Assembly: GCA_017590115.1 (NCBI GenBank)
Contig: JAGGNK010012892.1
Span: 3,512,351 to 3,576,350, forward strand
Direction of reading: 5' to 3'
From: Montifringilla adamsi
Taxonomy: Eukaryota > Chordata > Aves > Passeriformes > Passeridae
DNA length: 64,000 nucleotides
Part shown: positions 1 to 14,012 of the stretch, piece after piece
How the letters are laid out: the number at the start of each line of letters is the position of its first letter
Position numbering within the stretch: the first letter of the stretch is position 1
Program-made: the position numbers and the translations under genes
Notes under the pieces: model-generated
Told to the model about the DNA's origin: nothing
The model's database searches: none
Seen by the model: the letters and a program-made list of their open reading frames with translations, nothing else

Positions 1-2211
1 TATTAAAGAACATTGAGTAGATAGAGGTTCTGCCCAGATATTTTCTGCTTTTGTAAGTCACATCTGCTGTCTCGCTTGCTTACTCACGACAAAATTGCAA
101 TGCACTTCTTCACTGAATTTACATCATGTTTAAGCCATCTTCTCTTCCCACAGTGAAGAAACTTCTAAATAAAAATGTCTCCTTTAAATTAAGGTTTATT
201 GATCCTCATCTATCTCTGGCCACAAATATGTAATAATATCTGAAGTAAATGTTTTTGTTTAGACCAGTTAAAACTTCACAGCGATCTCTTTTGTCTCTAC
301 AGTCTCTCTCCTACAGCAATCTCTCTTTGTCCTGCAGCTTGTACAAAGTAAAAGGGCACCTAGTCACAAATTTGAACTGACTACAGGCATAGTAGTTAAT
401 GACTAATATTCTTACTTGCCACAGATATACCGGATGACTATTACCCTTCCTTTCACTCCATTATTAATGGCCTTATTAGGAATGCAAATCAATGTCCACT
501 ATGTAAAATGGAAAACACAAAAATCAATTCATGTCCTGTTGCATATGGCTTAGATGCAGACTTTTTCTTCATAGTGTCACAGGTCCAAACCAAACCTTGA
601 ATACTAAATTAACTTAAGATGTTTAGTTTACTTATATGTTTTTCCTGTATATTTTCTATATTCAATTCTAATGTATTTTTGTTTAAAAAATACAGACCAG
701 AATGAAAAGAATAGATCTGTAACAGAGGCTCATAAATGCTATTAGTAAATACAGAGCACACCATTCAGAAGAAAATCAAGGGCTAGGCTGGAGAAAAACC
801 ATGATGATCCTGGTTTTTAATTTATTATTTCAGTCAAAATTATGAACCCATGTCCAAAATTCTAAAGAATTTGTTTTTCCTGTTGATCCATCAGGATCAA
901 AGTCACTGTTGTGTCCACTGACACTTGCAGTCACTGGAGAACTGCTTTTGTTTCTCACAAATGGTCCTGAAGCCTTTGCAGTTGTAACTGATCCAGCAGA
1001 GGTCCCTTTTATTTTCTTTTACACATTTTTTTAATCAGTGGGAATCACCTGAGATTAGAACCCCTCAGTAAATGACCCTTAATCAAAGGGGGTGAAAATA
1101 GTGAACCAAACTAATGGTCAAGAAAGAGAGCTCATATCTTCATCCAGAATTCTTTTAGAGAATTATAGTTTTCATATTTTATCTGCTTTCCTTTTTTTTT
1201 TTTTTTTCAAATGAAAGTCCTTGGATTTTTATATAACCATGAAATCCTTGCTGAAAATTAACTGCTATATAAATTGCATATAAATCTATAAACATATGCA
1301 AATATGTACATGTGTATTTTGCTCCCATTTATTTTGCTCCTAAATAGTATAGAGAACTCTTAAGGCTAAATAATGCCTTATCTACTAGTAAAATGTGTTG
1401 GAAGCTGAAATGTAGAAGTCCAAATTATCACAACATTGATCTTTTTATTTCGTTTTCTTACTGATAGTGCAAAGGAAAAAAAGAGAGAAGAGACACGAGG
1501 AACAGACAAAGAAAGAAAAATGGAAGAAATTACAAAGTCTCTGTGAATTACCCTGTTATGCTGGCAATTGTTTATGGCAATAAAATCACAGAGGAAGTCT
1601 AAACCACAGCAATGGAATATATCCTGTGTACCTAATGCATCCACTGTTTATCCATAGCAGTATCATCTAACAACATATAAAAAAAGGGGCTTAAAATATG
1701 GATTTCTGGATATAAGCGTTCAATTCCCTTTTCCCCAAATTTTAATAAAATCATCAGTACTACCAGTCAAAAGAGCCAAATCACTGGTAGATCCTGATGG
1801 ATCTTTTATGAAAATCTGAATAAAGGATCAATCGCCATATCCAGTAGGAAAGAAGTTTCATAACTGCTCTTTACTGAATAGTTAAACACAAGTAATATTT
1901 AAACACAGCAAAGACAGAATGATAGCAGTCTTTGCATGAACATGGGAGTTGTTTTCTCACACTTGCAGATTGACAAGAGCTGCTTCTTTGGATCATTTTT
2001 TGGAGATGGCAGCTGGATCACATTTTTCTCCTTTTCTGATTCTTCCCTTCATGTACCATTTTTCATTTCCCTTTTGCTTACTTTTCTGATAGCTGAGCGT
2101 GTATTGATACAATCACTCCTTCACATATTAGGTTTTCAGTTGTGGAAAAAGTGTTGTACATTACTGTTTATTTTGCTTGAATAGCCTGTACCTGGCAGTC
2201 TAACAGTCAAC
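1..2211. other. AT-rich non-coding stretch
   Basis: No gene, transposon or RNA gene is recognisable here. Frames are closed by frequent stops, with no open frame above about 90 codons. Simple features are a 16-base T run at 1192-1207 and a small inverted repeat at 883-889/894-900 (arms ttgatcc/ggatcaa). I infer intergenic or intronic DNA. Confidence 0.6.
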
Positions 2212-2240
2212 AAAAAAAAAAATATATATATATATATATA
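2212..2240. repeat. (A)11(TA)9 microsatellite
   Basis: Eleven A residues run directly into nine TA dinucleotides. The TA part is self-complementary and likely to vary in length between individuals. It is the only clean dinucleotide array of this size in the first 8 kb. Confidence 0.9.
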
Positions 2241-5200
2241 CAGAATTCCTTCCTAACTACTTGGTGATCAGGGGAAATTCCACTGGGAACCATACCATAT
2301 TTAGGAACAACCAGAATTTGCAAAGGCTTTTTACTAGCCTACCTTCATACAGGTGCTGAAAGTAAAGTCATTCCTGGCTCCCCACCGTGACCGGAAAATG
2401 ATGTCACTTGACTAAATTCTTGGTTCCTAAAATTAGCATTCAGGTTCTCTGTATAAGCTGTTGAGTGTACTGCAACACAACCCCTTTATTTCATGGGCTA
2501 TAAAGCTTAGGAAATACAGACATCCACAAGCTATGAAGCAAAGGCTCATAAAAATGCCATGAAATGTGCAATTATCCACCAGGATGAGTCTTCAAACTAT
2601 GCCTGGAATGAACTGAACTGGGGGATTTAGTTGAAAAGCCAAACTCTTCACAGATCACATTGACAGTAGACAAAAATGAAAAGATACATGAAAATAAGAG
2701 TCAGCAGAGCTCTCTGAATTTAATAAAGTAACCATACATACTCAAGTAATTCCACGCAACTGCCTTTGAAAAAAGTAGTTATCTTGAAACTTTCTGCTGA
2801 GTGCCAATGACTCCGTAAACAATGGATTTAATTAACAAAAATTACCCCTACCAAACTTGTGAAAATGGATGCTTGTCACTTCTAGCACTCCCTAATTTCC
2901 TCCCTAAAGCTAACCAAAAATATTGCTTGGAGGACATGAATGCAGTACACAATGACCTGCAAGATTATTTTCTTGTGTGTCAGAGAGTAGGTATATTGTC
3001 ACAGTATTTTCAAAGAGCAGAAGCTACTCATTAACTTTAAATTTTTCACAGCACTAAGACACATAGTTTTAGTAATTTTTTATTACTATTCAACTACATA
3101 TTTAACAAAACTAGTGAAGCTTGATTTTAAGGATTTCAATCCCCAACAGAATTTCTGTCTCTTCTACTCCACTCACCAGAATGTTCTCCCTCTGTACTGT
3201 TAACTACATAGATCCCAAAGACATGATTGTCTAGAAATTTATCTTCTTTTATCTACTCAGGATAGACCTGTCAGAATTGATCTCTACACTATTACCTATT
3301 TCTAAATTTCTCTTGGAAATAATGACTATACAAACTTCTCTGACATTACATTATTCTGTCAGTACGTCCCTTTACAGCTCACACCTTGGAAACCTTCTGT
3401 TCATCTGGAAGAAGTATATGAATGTCTCACGTAATTTCTTACATAAAGTTTTCATGTTCTCTTCATATTTTCAAGGCTGTTCCTGAAGGCTCATCTAATT
3501 AGAGGCATATAAAGCACGACTGATAAAAGCTCTGTCATGCAACTCTGCATCCAACTGATAACAATGAACAGACTTGTCAGCCTTTAACAAATGATAAAAT
3601 TTCTAGAGCTGAGCAGCAGGTAGTGGGTGCCCTGTTTTCTTTTATTATAGCAATTAGTAACTCAGAATATGTATCTAAAGCACAAAGTTCAAATGACTTT
3701 TGAATATAACATAGTGAAATGTCCTAGGAAACACCAGCTGGCTAAATGAGGTAAACTTTACTTCCTTACTGACCTACATGAGTTATCCCATCAGAAAATC
3801 TAATACTACAGAAGGTATAGTCCAAAATATACTTTACAGTGCAAAGTGGCAGTTTTTCATGCACATATTTGTTTGAGTAGTACAGGTGCCTTATAAATAA
3901 ATATGGAATTACGTATCCGTCCAACTCCTTGTGCAGTTGGGTCTGCAACACAAGATTCTCCATGTATAGAAATTTATATTAATTTGACTGTTCTGATAAA
4001 TATTCCCACCAGCATACTATAACAGAGATCTCCCAATGACAGAAATGATGTACTGAAGTAACTGATTCATGCAGCCCGATGCCAACCTCATTGCCTTACT
4101 CTACATTCTTACCTTATTACCAGCAAGCACTGCCAGCTGTTAAAGAAATGTGGATTTTATAGTACAGAGGATAATAGTGAGAGAGAACAGGACCAATCTA
4201 AAATTTACAGAAATCAGGAAACACAAATGTACAGTTCTAGTTAACCTAAATCACGTAACACAGGAGCTCAGAAGCGCAGCCAATGCTGCATACAACTCAT
4301 GCTACCAGTGTCGGACTGTGACTTCAGCTCGAGGAGAATGACAAAACCTGAGCAGGTCTTTTTGTGGGAACACACAGGACCACATCCATGCATAGGGACA
4401 GCCAGTTCCAGCCTAAGTGCCTTCCCCTCAAAAGAAAGTGGATGCATCTCCTGGATTAAAGGCAATCACAGATGCAAAATAAGATAACCCAGCACATCAT
4501 GTCACTCCAATTCCTGTCCAATGGAGCATAATCTGATTTGCAGTATTTTAAACTACATCCTGATTGGATTACTAATGAAGGCTGGCAATTCTGAGGAGTT
4601 TACCAATTGCTGACAGTTTCTGTGAAGCAGCTGGGCAACTACTTTTAAATTGAGAAAGACTGTAAAATATATTTACAGCCTTTCTACAAAGATGGGCCAG
4701 ATGGTCCCATAGAAATTGGAAAATGAAGGAAGCATTAATGAATCATCCAAGAAACCAGAAATCTTTTAGTGGGTGGTACAGTCCATTAAAAAGAAAAATC
4801 ACCCCAAACCCAACACTACCCAACTCCTCATAAAGTGCTGTTTTGCTTACCGTAATTTAAATGCATTTATAAGCATATTGCATTTCTAAATAATTGCAGT
4901 GAAGCATGATTTTATAACAAATGAAGTTTGCTTTTGTCATGTTAATAGATATTCCATTACCAGATGAGATTTAAAGTTGAATATTTTTTTAAAGCCAGGG
5001 AGGTCTGAAAGGGAGAGAGACTCTCAAATAGAGAAAGGTTTCTATAAAGAGTTCTGGACTTAGTAGAAACCCTTTCTGTTAATAACTCAAACACTTAGTT
5101 GCCACTGAGATACATGCAAACCAGGATTCAAAGTTCTTTTAAATTGAATGGTAGAGAGAGAGAGAAATCTCTTGTGATTTCCTAGTCCATGTAGCTAAAT

Positions 5201-8156
5201 AATGCATGTTTGCTTTCTTAAAGGATCTTCTTCTCCAGGACATTTTTCAAGAACTGATCCTTCTAGTGCAAAGTGAAATCTCTGTAATACTTCACTATTG
5301 CACAACTAATTGCACCTTGTTATTCATTTCTCCATTCTTAATTGTTTTCCATCCTTTTGTGTTTCCTTTCTCTCCAGGGAAAAGAATAAAATGCCTCTTT
5401 TAATTTATTAAGCTATCAATAAACTAGCTTGACAAAAGCAGTATCCTATTGAATAAGAATTGTACAAGTTTGAAAACAAGCTAATGAAATGAGCAGTTAC
5501 CCTTGATAACACACTTACCATTACTGAAGCTCTTGATGCCTCCTTAAATTAAGTGCTAATGATCAAGCCCTATGGTGCTGTTGGATTTGGTAAAAATCAA
5601 ACACAAACAATTCTTGCAGATTACGGGAGTAAAGGATATCACTTATAGAGTTGCAATTTCAGTTCACATGTTAATTGAATGATACAATTTTCATACCTGT
5701 TTGAGACACAGCCTTAGTTTGATCTTTAACTGTTGAAAGAAAGTTGATCCGTTGCTTCATGTCTAAGGGAAAAGGTGGAGGGTTTTTATCTGTTCAGTTT
5801 TTCCATTTGTGGGCTTTGATTAGGTGTCAAATGAGCATTTGAGCTGAATCCAGCCTTCAGGTACAACTCAGCACAACTCATTCCTGGACATCTGTACCAC
5901 ACCTTCACAGGAAACCTCTAAGTGGCCACAGCTTAGACAGCAAGTGTGTGATCCTTCCTAGCTCTGTGCCATTTTGTGCCATGATTGCCTCTTCCATCCA
6001 CCTGGAACGCTTGCCCTTTGCTCTCTTATGCCCCATCTAAGACCAAAACAGTTCAATGTTCACTTTAAATAACCACTAAGCCATTGTTTGATGCTCCATC
6101 CACTGGAAGCCATTTGTTGCCAAATGGAATTTTTTTTTTTTTGTTAATGCGTGTTAGATCAACAGCTAATTGTTGGAAGAGAATAAGGTCTGAATATCAC
6201 ATTAGTTTTACTATTTTTATTCCAATTACAGATATGTGTTTTGGAATGTGCACTGCATAATCTTAATAGAAAGATACTTGTTTTGGTCTCCTTAAAAGTA
6301 TTTTTGTTTTGACACATAACATATTTCCTTACGGAGTTCATTATGCCCTTTAAATTTTAGCATCTGTATAACATTATCTAATTTTTTAGTATTTATTATT
6401 TTATTATTTTTTTAACAGTGCTTAAGAATCTGATGATAATTTCTAAACCAAGGAATAGTGTTATAGATGAAGAAGTGGAAAAAAACATAGTAGCTTGTTT
6501 TTTTAAGGAACTCAGTTGATGAGAAACTGTTTTTAGGCTCTGTTAGTGAAAAAGGCAACCTTCCTAACAATGGGAAGATTTTTTTCAAGATTGATAGAAC
6601 TGCATGGATGGATCCCTCAGTAGATGATTGCAAAAGTTGGTCTTTATTGATAAGCTTTATTGAGCTTAATCTGTAATCAATATTCTGCATGCATTGATTC
6701 CATCTGTATTATGGAAAGCTAATGCTGACACTCCATATTTTGAACATATTTCTGAACTGCCTTATCCTTGGAATATTTTCAAGAGTAGTTTTATTATATT
6801 CATTTTTTTTCCTCCGAGTTGTTTATGTTTTTCTTTCTCTTGAGTTGCCAGTCATCATCTTGAGAGTCTAGGTTTTCTACTTGAAATATGCAGTGTGTGA
6901 AATGTGAAAACAGGACATGTCATATTGCATCCTAATTAGAAATGGTGAGTCCTGGAGAAAAATAACCTAAGCATGAGCCTTTATTTGAATTTTGAAATTA
7001 ATTTACACTGATTTTACCCCTTGTGCTCCCTTTCCATTAATATTCCAGCAAAGGAATTTAGGTGGCAGATATAAGTGCTTAAAGAGCTAAAGCTTAAGAG
7101 AACATTGAGGTTTACACAAAAAAAATTTGAAACTTATAACAATAGCCTCTGATTTTTTTTTTCCTGGTGATAGGTGTGGAGCATCACGGTAGAGCCTTTG
7201 TGCCTGCAGGTGACACCCAAGCTATCAAGAAGCAAGATCTCATACCAGGGTCAGAGCTGGCAGCTGCCTTTTACAGTAGTGTGGAGATTCTAGCCCTGTA
7301 TATTCTGTTTTGCAGAAGTTTTAGGGAAAAAAAAAACTGCTCCTGCCATAAAATGAAGAATGAACACATGTTGCATTTAGGTCAAGAAAAGTTTTACCTC
7401 TGACACTTCAGGAAAACTGGGATGAAATTCTAACTAACTCGATTTTCTTTAGTAGGAATGGAACAAGTCTATAATTAGTTGATATATATTATATAATTCA
7501 AATGAGTATAGCATGCTTCTGAGACCCAGTGATGAGTGTAGTCATTCAGATTTCAATAAAAATATATTACCTGTAATTAGTCTACTTCATCATTGTTGGA
7601 CACATTAAAAATGTCCCCCGTTTTAAGGAAAATTATTATTCATTGAATTTCAAAGGAAATTGAGCAGCAAACAATATCTAGTGTGATTTGTCTCATAATT
7701 AATACACTTATTCACTGTGAAATACAGCTATATTGCCTGTTATTTTTAAATAAAGCATAACACACTGAATTTTAAAGGCACTGGGCTATTACCCAGAACA
7801 AAATACTTCTAGCAGATCAGGGTGACATTTAGCTTTAGCACTATAAGTACCTGCTCTGGGTAAATAAAGAAAACAATTTTTGAACAAAATTGAACATTTA
7901 TTTGGCAGCAGAAAATCATAAATACATTTCATAGCCAACAAGCCTCAAACTATTCTTATTGCACTTAGGTAAAGGGTATGGATGCACAAGGAAAATTCAT
8001 CTCAACAATATGCTTTCAGGCATAGAGAAATCTTGCCTCTTGTCTCAACCCAGTGCTTGCCCTCCTTTCCCAGTGGATTTTTTATTTTGTAATACCAGTG
8101 TTAAAAAATTCTGAGTTTATGCCTTATGCTGTTATTGCTTTGCTTTTAGTTTTCTT
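2241..8156. other. AT-rich non-coding stretch
   Basis: Nearly 6 kb with no recognisable gene or transposon. Open frames are at most about 90 codons. Minor items are a short (AG)n at 5153-5164 and T/A homopolymers. The part at about 7610-7800 is AT-rich with ATTA-type words and no low-complexity sequence, so it could be conserved regulatory DNA, but nothing in it is decisive. Confidence 0.55.
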
Positions 8157-8250
8157 GCCCTCCCTTTTTTTCCCCCCCTGTTTTTTTTTTTTTTTTTCCC
8201 CCCCTTTTTTTCTCCCCCTTTTTTTTTTTTTTTTGTTTTGTTTTGTTTTG
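8157..8250. repeat. Polypyrimidine T/C tract ending in (TTTTG)4
   Basis: About 94 bases that are almost purely T and C on the + strand. The tract includes a 17-base T run at 8181-8197, a 7-base C run at 8198-8204, further C5 and T runs, and four TTTTG units at 8231-8250. A mirror-like pyrimidine tract of this kind can form triplex (H-) DNA under supercoiling; that is general knowledge, not shown here. Read on the minus strand it is a G-interrupted A-rich tail directly downstream of the GC-richer segment at 8251-8760, which fits the tail of a minus-strand retroposon. Confidence 0.85.
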
Positions 8251-8760
8251 TGTTTCTGATTCATAAGCTTTTACTAGACCAGATCTCCCTTCTCTGTCAC
8301 TTTCCCTCCCTGTCAAATCTTTCCTCACCATCGCTCTGCAGGATTTTGTGGGGGCTCTGCTTCCCACTCGGAGTCCCTGTGCCAGCACCTCACCTGGTAC
8401 CTTGGCACTTGGCTGAGGAGCTGGGCAGGGATGGCTCCCAGGCACTGCCACCTGTGTCACAGCCTCTTTGCTCTTCCACCACTTCTTTCATCACCTCTGG
8501 TTTAGCTGCCATTTACTCCTGACCTTGTTTGTCTCCCCCAAAAAGCTGGGCTCACACACTCTCCCAAATCCCCCAGGCAGGGGCAGGCTGGCAGTGCTGA
8601 GCTGGAGCTGCTCCTGCCAGGGGTCTGACCTCAGGAGAGCACAGACCCTCCAGACTGGGAACTGGCCCCTGCAGCTCCTTTTGTCTGGCATAATTATACC
8701 TGGGAGGAACAGTTTTGCCTGAGGAATTTTCTGCAAGGCATTTGTGGTGATTACTGGCAC
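8251..8760. other. GC-richer, CpG-poor segment (possible retroposed sequence)
   Basis: About 8330-8720 is clearly richer in G+C than its surroundings but has only a couple of CpGs, so it is not a CpG island. Overlapping open frames of 84-104 codons occur on both strands, and none has a recognisable domain. Since the minus strand continues into the A-rich tract at 8157-8250, a degraded minus-strand retroposon or processed transcript is possible. I could not identify a parent sequence or a convincing target-site duplication. A chance GC-rich patch is the alternative. Confidence 0.35.
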
Positions 8761-10139
8761 AGAAGTATGCAGAAGGAAACTTTATTTTTTAAAAAAACTG
8801 TAATATCTTTCCCAGCATTTTAAATGTCTGAAAGTCTACCAGCTTACACTCTCTATCACAACAAATTCCTGTTGCTCTCCATTTTTTTCATGTACACAGG
8901 GTAATGGCATTTTTTGCGAAGAACTCCTCCAGTAACTTTAGCACTTGAAAATGTGCATTTAAAATAAAATACACTTGCCCTTCTGTATCACATTTAACAG
9001 GCTGAGAAAGGGAAAATGCAGAACTAGGATTAAATTCTGCATTAGCAGTTGAATGCTGTGAGCTGCACTTATCAGAAGCTAAAAAACCCAGGCATTTGGG
9101 CTTTCCTTTCCTTTGAATCACAGAGCACCATGGCTTCTCTCTCTTGCATTCTTTATCATAAAACCATAAAATAGTTTTTAAAAAAATTACTAAAAATAAT
9201 AAATTAAGCTTATACAGTGCCCAGGCAGTACAATATATACTGATATCAGCAGCTCAAACACTTACAAATGCAATAGTCTTGCATCCAGCACTGTAATGTG
9301 CTTGTCACTCGTGGAATAAAGCAGAATACACAACAGGAAAGAATTCCTGCCACAACATATCTCAGGCATTTTCCCATACTTTTTGAAACTGCAGGACTGT
9401 ACATTTTGCAACTTTAAGTAATTTGAGAAGAAAGAATAGTGAATGACTTCCCCATTTTCAAATGGATAAAAAATTAAGGTGTTTCCCATGCATCCTCTGG
9501 TCACTACAACTTTATTTGAATAATTGACCTTACCTGCTTTGAGCAAAGGTAGAAAGATGCAGGTCTCCAAGCAACTGAGTTCCTTAGTATCTATAAATAA
9601 AAATAATAAAAAAATTAAAATCCTCAGGGCCAGATAGCTTCCAGAAAAAGCCCAATATTATATTTAGGTGTTTGCATTTGCATGAGGCTGTCATTCATAT
9701 TTCTCTCTAGTCGATGGGACTGGAATTTCTTGCAATTGCTTGGTCATTTATTGACTGAGGTGATGTCAGGGCAGTTCTCAACAGAGAAATGACCCTAAGA
9801 AGACCCCTGACACCCCTGTCACACACTGACACAAACACGCTAAAGGGGAAAGTCATGGACACTGACTGTCCTGCAGCAGTGCTACAAAGAGAGGACTGGA
9901 CATGTCAGAGGCACTGATTCAGCGCTGTGGAGGAGAAAAAGCTACAAAACCTCTGTGGCCCTGAATTAATTTTTGACTGAAATGAGCAATATCAGCCTTC
10001 TTTAATCCACCACATGGGCAAGGCAGGCTCAGCAGGGCAAAATGCACATCCCTCTCGATTAGCAGCAAACAGCCATTCCATTTTGCTCTGCCCACTGCCA
10101 ACACAGGTATTTTTAACCTGCAATTTATTTCTGTCTGTC
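8761..10139. other. AT-rich non-coding stretch
   Basis: No recognisable element. The longest open frame (102 codons, minus strand, 9262-9570) shows no known motif and fits chance expectation. The rest is unstructured AT-rich sequence. Confidence 0.55.
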
Positions 10140-10320
10140 AAAGGTGAAAAGCATTAAGCAATTAATTATTTGAAGTGATTTAAGAGACAGCTGGAAGCCA
10201 GGAAGACTTCAAAAAGTAGCCAATTATTATTAATTCATGTGGTATTCATTAGTGTGTCATTAATGATGCTGCTTTCATTGATATCTGATATAGAATGCAA
10301 CACTATTGGAATTACTCTGC
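10140..10320. promoter_or_regulatory. Candidate conserved non-coding element, ATTA-rich
   Basis: A high-complexity AT-rich stretch with dense ATTA/TAAT homeodomain-type cores, including aattaatt near 10160, attattattaatt near 10223-10235 and the palindrome cattaatg near 10258-10265. It also has a cagctg E-box near 10188-10193. This pattern is typical of vertebrate developmental enhancers. The call rests on composition and motif density only; conservation could not be tested. Confidence 0.22.
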
Positions 10321-13300
10321 AATTTAACAACTGCTTAAGAATATTTCCTGAAATCTGAGAGTAGTACAGATCATTTCAAGCTAACATTTAACACTTTATG
10401 CAATGTCAGGGGTATTCTGCACCAGAGTACTCAGCACACATGGAAAAATCCAGCCTCCAGCTATGACCTGGCAAAATGCTTCCCTACCCTGTCCAATCAA
10501 ATATCAAATACTACCTCACTAATCAAAGACTTTGCCTATAAAACTCAGATCAGGAAACACCCTTCTGTTCCAGCCCATAAAACTTGTGGATGCTGACATC
10601 CAACATAGCAACAAATTCCCTGGGCAAGCAAATGGTGATCCCAAGAGGATCCTTCAGCTACAGATGTCTATAATAAAGGTATTATTACCTTCCTGCACTA
10701 TACACTGTCAGCATTAACTTTGCATCTCAGGCTTTTGTAAGGTATTTATGCATCCACTACATGTTGGAGCCTTTTAACAATTCAGTCTTCACAGTCCCAC
10801 AGGCATACATTTACTGTATACTCTGCATTCCCCTTCCCACCAATATATTCTGTTCAATGAAGTTGAAGTTCATATACTCACTAATAGAAACCAGATTTTT
10901 TAATCTAAAGACCATGAATATATAGTACAATTCCTGTCAGAATCTTAAAACATTAGAGAAATACAGCTCTATTTGAAAATGAAAGAGCTCCAAAGATGAT
11001 TTCCTGCTCTTGGGTCTCATCCTGTGGAAGACACCACACTCACACGTGAGGGTTCTCAGTCCCTCCCAGTACAAGGTTATTACTGACTTGCCCAAACAGA
11101 GTTCTGAAGGCAGGACCCACACGATGTCCATGGAGAGAAGCTGTTATCCAACATGCCTGCCTGACCATAGAGTATTGGGCACTGATAAGCAAACACTTCA
11201 TTATCATAGACTAGATTATCAGACCTAACAATGGATAAAGGTCTCCTGCATGACAAAGGACACACAGTTACACATTGTGGTGGAGTTTACAGTTTGAAGA
11301 GCACAGGAGCTTTATTTTTCCTGGAAAGGAGAAAAAAATTGAATAAAAACCACCATCTAAGAGAAAAGTATTGCATTATGGCACAGTGGGATCATTTGAA
11401 AATAATAAGTATCTTAATTTTCAAAGACCCTAAATAAGCTCCAAAATGCTCCCCTAATGTAACTTGGACCTATCCTTGTCAAAGAAATTACAAAGATGCT
11501 TGCATACATCTCCCACACGTCCTCACCAAAAAGCCTCTGCAGTCTCTCCACATTTCCCAGGTGATTGTGGAGAACAGAAGCATCCAAGTTCAGAGACCCC
11601 ATTCCTGATGTATTTCTAGCTAATCAAAACCCCCAAGTTCCTGGGAATCACACAAGTACATTACCTTCTACTTTAAAATATTTAGACCAATTAAAAAGTT
11701 CCTATTCCATATCTGCCTTCCCACTGCCCACAGACCAAAGAGGAACTGGTTTAAATACACAGTAAGATACACCTTTGTGAACACCACCACATTTCTTCTG
11801 GAACACATTAATACCCTCACCAGTCCAACTGTGTGAAAAGCGTTGAGGAATTTTTTCTTTTTATGGGGTGGGGGGGAAATAGCTAATAGAAAACTAGTGA
11901 AATGACAGGATCAACAAAATATTTAACAAAATACATTTCAGGTTCAAAGTGGAGTTTCTGAGTTAGGAGTATTTTTAGAAAGAGACCTACCAAGCCCATA
12001 TATGTCTCACAATAAAATTGGGATGAGCAGAAATGATTTATAGAAGTAAAATAAGCAGTTTCTTTTTTGAATCTGTTGTGTCTTTCAGGATGCAAGTGTT
12101 TTTCATTTGAAAACCTGTTGGATGAGCTTAGAAATCTCAAGATCAAACATGCTTTTCTTATTCATGTTCTGAATAATTTTAGAGAGAAAATAATTTTTCC
12201 ACTTCCAATCATTAAGTGAAGCATTAAACAAGAAGAGGATACAGGTGTACAAAATTATCAGTAGTACCATTCTTATTCAAACTTATTTTCCCTGGCTCAC
12301 AGATCACAGAGTTGTATCAATGCAGGCCCTGATCCTCCTCCCAAAGGTCTTGCTATTGAATTTCAACTAGGACAAAACTAAGCAGTGGGGAGAAGAAAGC
12401 AGTGAAATGGGAGCAGAAAGAAGATAGGCAGCAACTGTAGTAGAGATAAGAATAGATGGTCACAGGCTAACATGGTGAATAATTTAATGGCTTTCTTGAA
12501 ATGCTGAATTCCTTTTGGGGGCAGATCAAGTACCTGCATAATAACTTTCTGTGATGTTGGAAGAGGCAAGCACCTTAAAATATGTATGGAATATTGGAAG
12601 AATGAAGAAAAAGTGAAAAAAAATGTGAGTCTGCTTATTATGCCTCAGTAGTTTTTCTTTTATTTCAAGCAGACTGTATCTGACTGAATTCTTACTGTCT
12701 GAAGGCAGAAGGAATAGTCCCACCCTGACCACATTTCACTTTTAGTACCACTAGATCTGGGTAGCCTAAATCTTAAGGCTTCACAAACATTTCAGATTGT
12801 ACATATTACCTGTGGTACAGTTCATAAAGCACAAAAATCACTGGTGGTATGCTAAAGTACAGATTTTTTTCCATGACACAAATATGGTGCACTACTTAAC
12901 CAAGATTAAGGAGCATGTAGTTAAGTGTTCACTCATCAGGTCTGCTGTTCCAAATGCTTGCCTTACTTACACAAAGTGGGTTTTTTGGCTCTTTGAAATG
13001 GTTAATATTTGATAGTTTCCTCCCATGAATAAGTCACTCAGCTGTAGTTCTAAAATGGTATGCTACAAAATCTAACTCTGAGTGCAGATGAGGACCTACA
13101 AAATTCTGCCCTGCAGATTATAAGGCTTTAAAATATAAGTCATCGATCAGATCTGGATCAGTCCTCCCGACTTAGTTTAAATCATGTCTGCTTCCCTTAT
13201 ATTCCCTCTTAAACTACCCTGCACAACAAAAGAGCACATAGTTTGGCAAGTGTTCAGAAATGGCATGGTAAGTACTCTAGGAATAGCCAGAGGATAGCCC

Positions 13301-13908
13301 TAATTGTGAAGTGAGACTCTTTCAGTCTGATGAAAAACCTGATAGTATGTCTATGTGTGGTTTTGTATTTGTTTTTTGGATAAGAGAGAGTCACATGCTT
13401 CAAAATATTGGAACACATGCGTAAGTAATGCAGAATAAAAGCTTAATAGCTCCATACTTGTCTCTATATGAACTGGCGCTGCTTTTGAAAATCATCTCTC
13501 ACTCCTCTGTACTGCACTGTCATGGTTTGATCTTTCATCCTTATTGCTCTTCTGTTTTCTTTGGGATATCTTTTTGAGATCCTCATAGAGCCCCAAAGTG
13601 TATTAATACAATATAAAGTTGCCTATAACTGCAGACCATCCTACTTCATTCCCAGAATGGTAAAACAGAAGGAAGCTCAAAATGTATCACAGGTTAATAG
13701 ATTGGAAATTTGGATGCTTGCAGTTTTATCTCATGGAACTATCTTTCCAGGAACATTCTTTGGCAGCTTAAGTACTCTTAAGTTCATTATTATTTACCAT
13801 TTTATCACAAATTATTGTGGTGGGATGCTCAACAGATACCTGCACAGAGAGGTAGCTGGGATTTCATATAACTAGATAAAGTTTATTAAATAAAGAATTA
13901 AAATAACG
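10321..13908. other. AT-rich non-coding stretch
   Basis: No gene or transposon recognised. Several overlapping open frames of 60-90 codons on both strands between 10.9 and 12.1 kb are mutually contradictory and look like chance. A short G-rich word (GGGGT followed by seven G) lies at 11865-11876. A 104-codon frame at 13561-13875 has no recognisable motif. Confidence 0.55.
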
Positions 13909-14012
13909 GCATCCACCTGCTCCACTGTGGCCCTGCACAAGCTGCAGGGACACAGCTGCACCACCATGGTCTGCACACTGAGCTGCACCAGTGCCTGTGC
14001 AAATTCCACTTA
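13909..14012 (+). mobile_element. Diverged avian LTR/interspersed-repeat remnant
   Basis: A GC-rich block abruptly embedded in AT-rich DNA. It has two imperfect units about 39 bp apart, near 13914 and 13953, each with a tgctccac/tgcaccac word followed by a ctgca-type word. The words cacctgctccac, ccaccatggtc and gctgcaggg resemble a repeat I recall as very common across bird genomes and associated with endogenous-retrovirus LTRs. This is recognition from memory without a library search, so the family name is left open. Confidence 0.45.
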
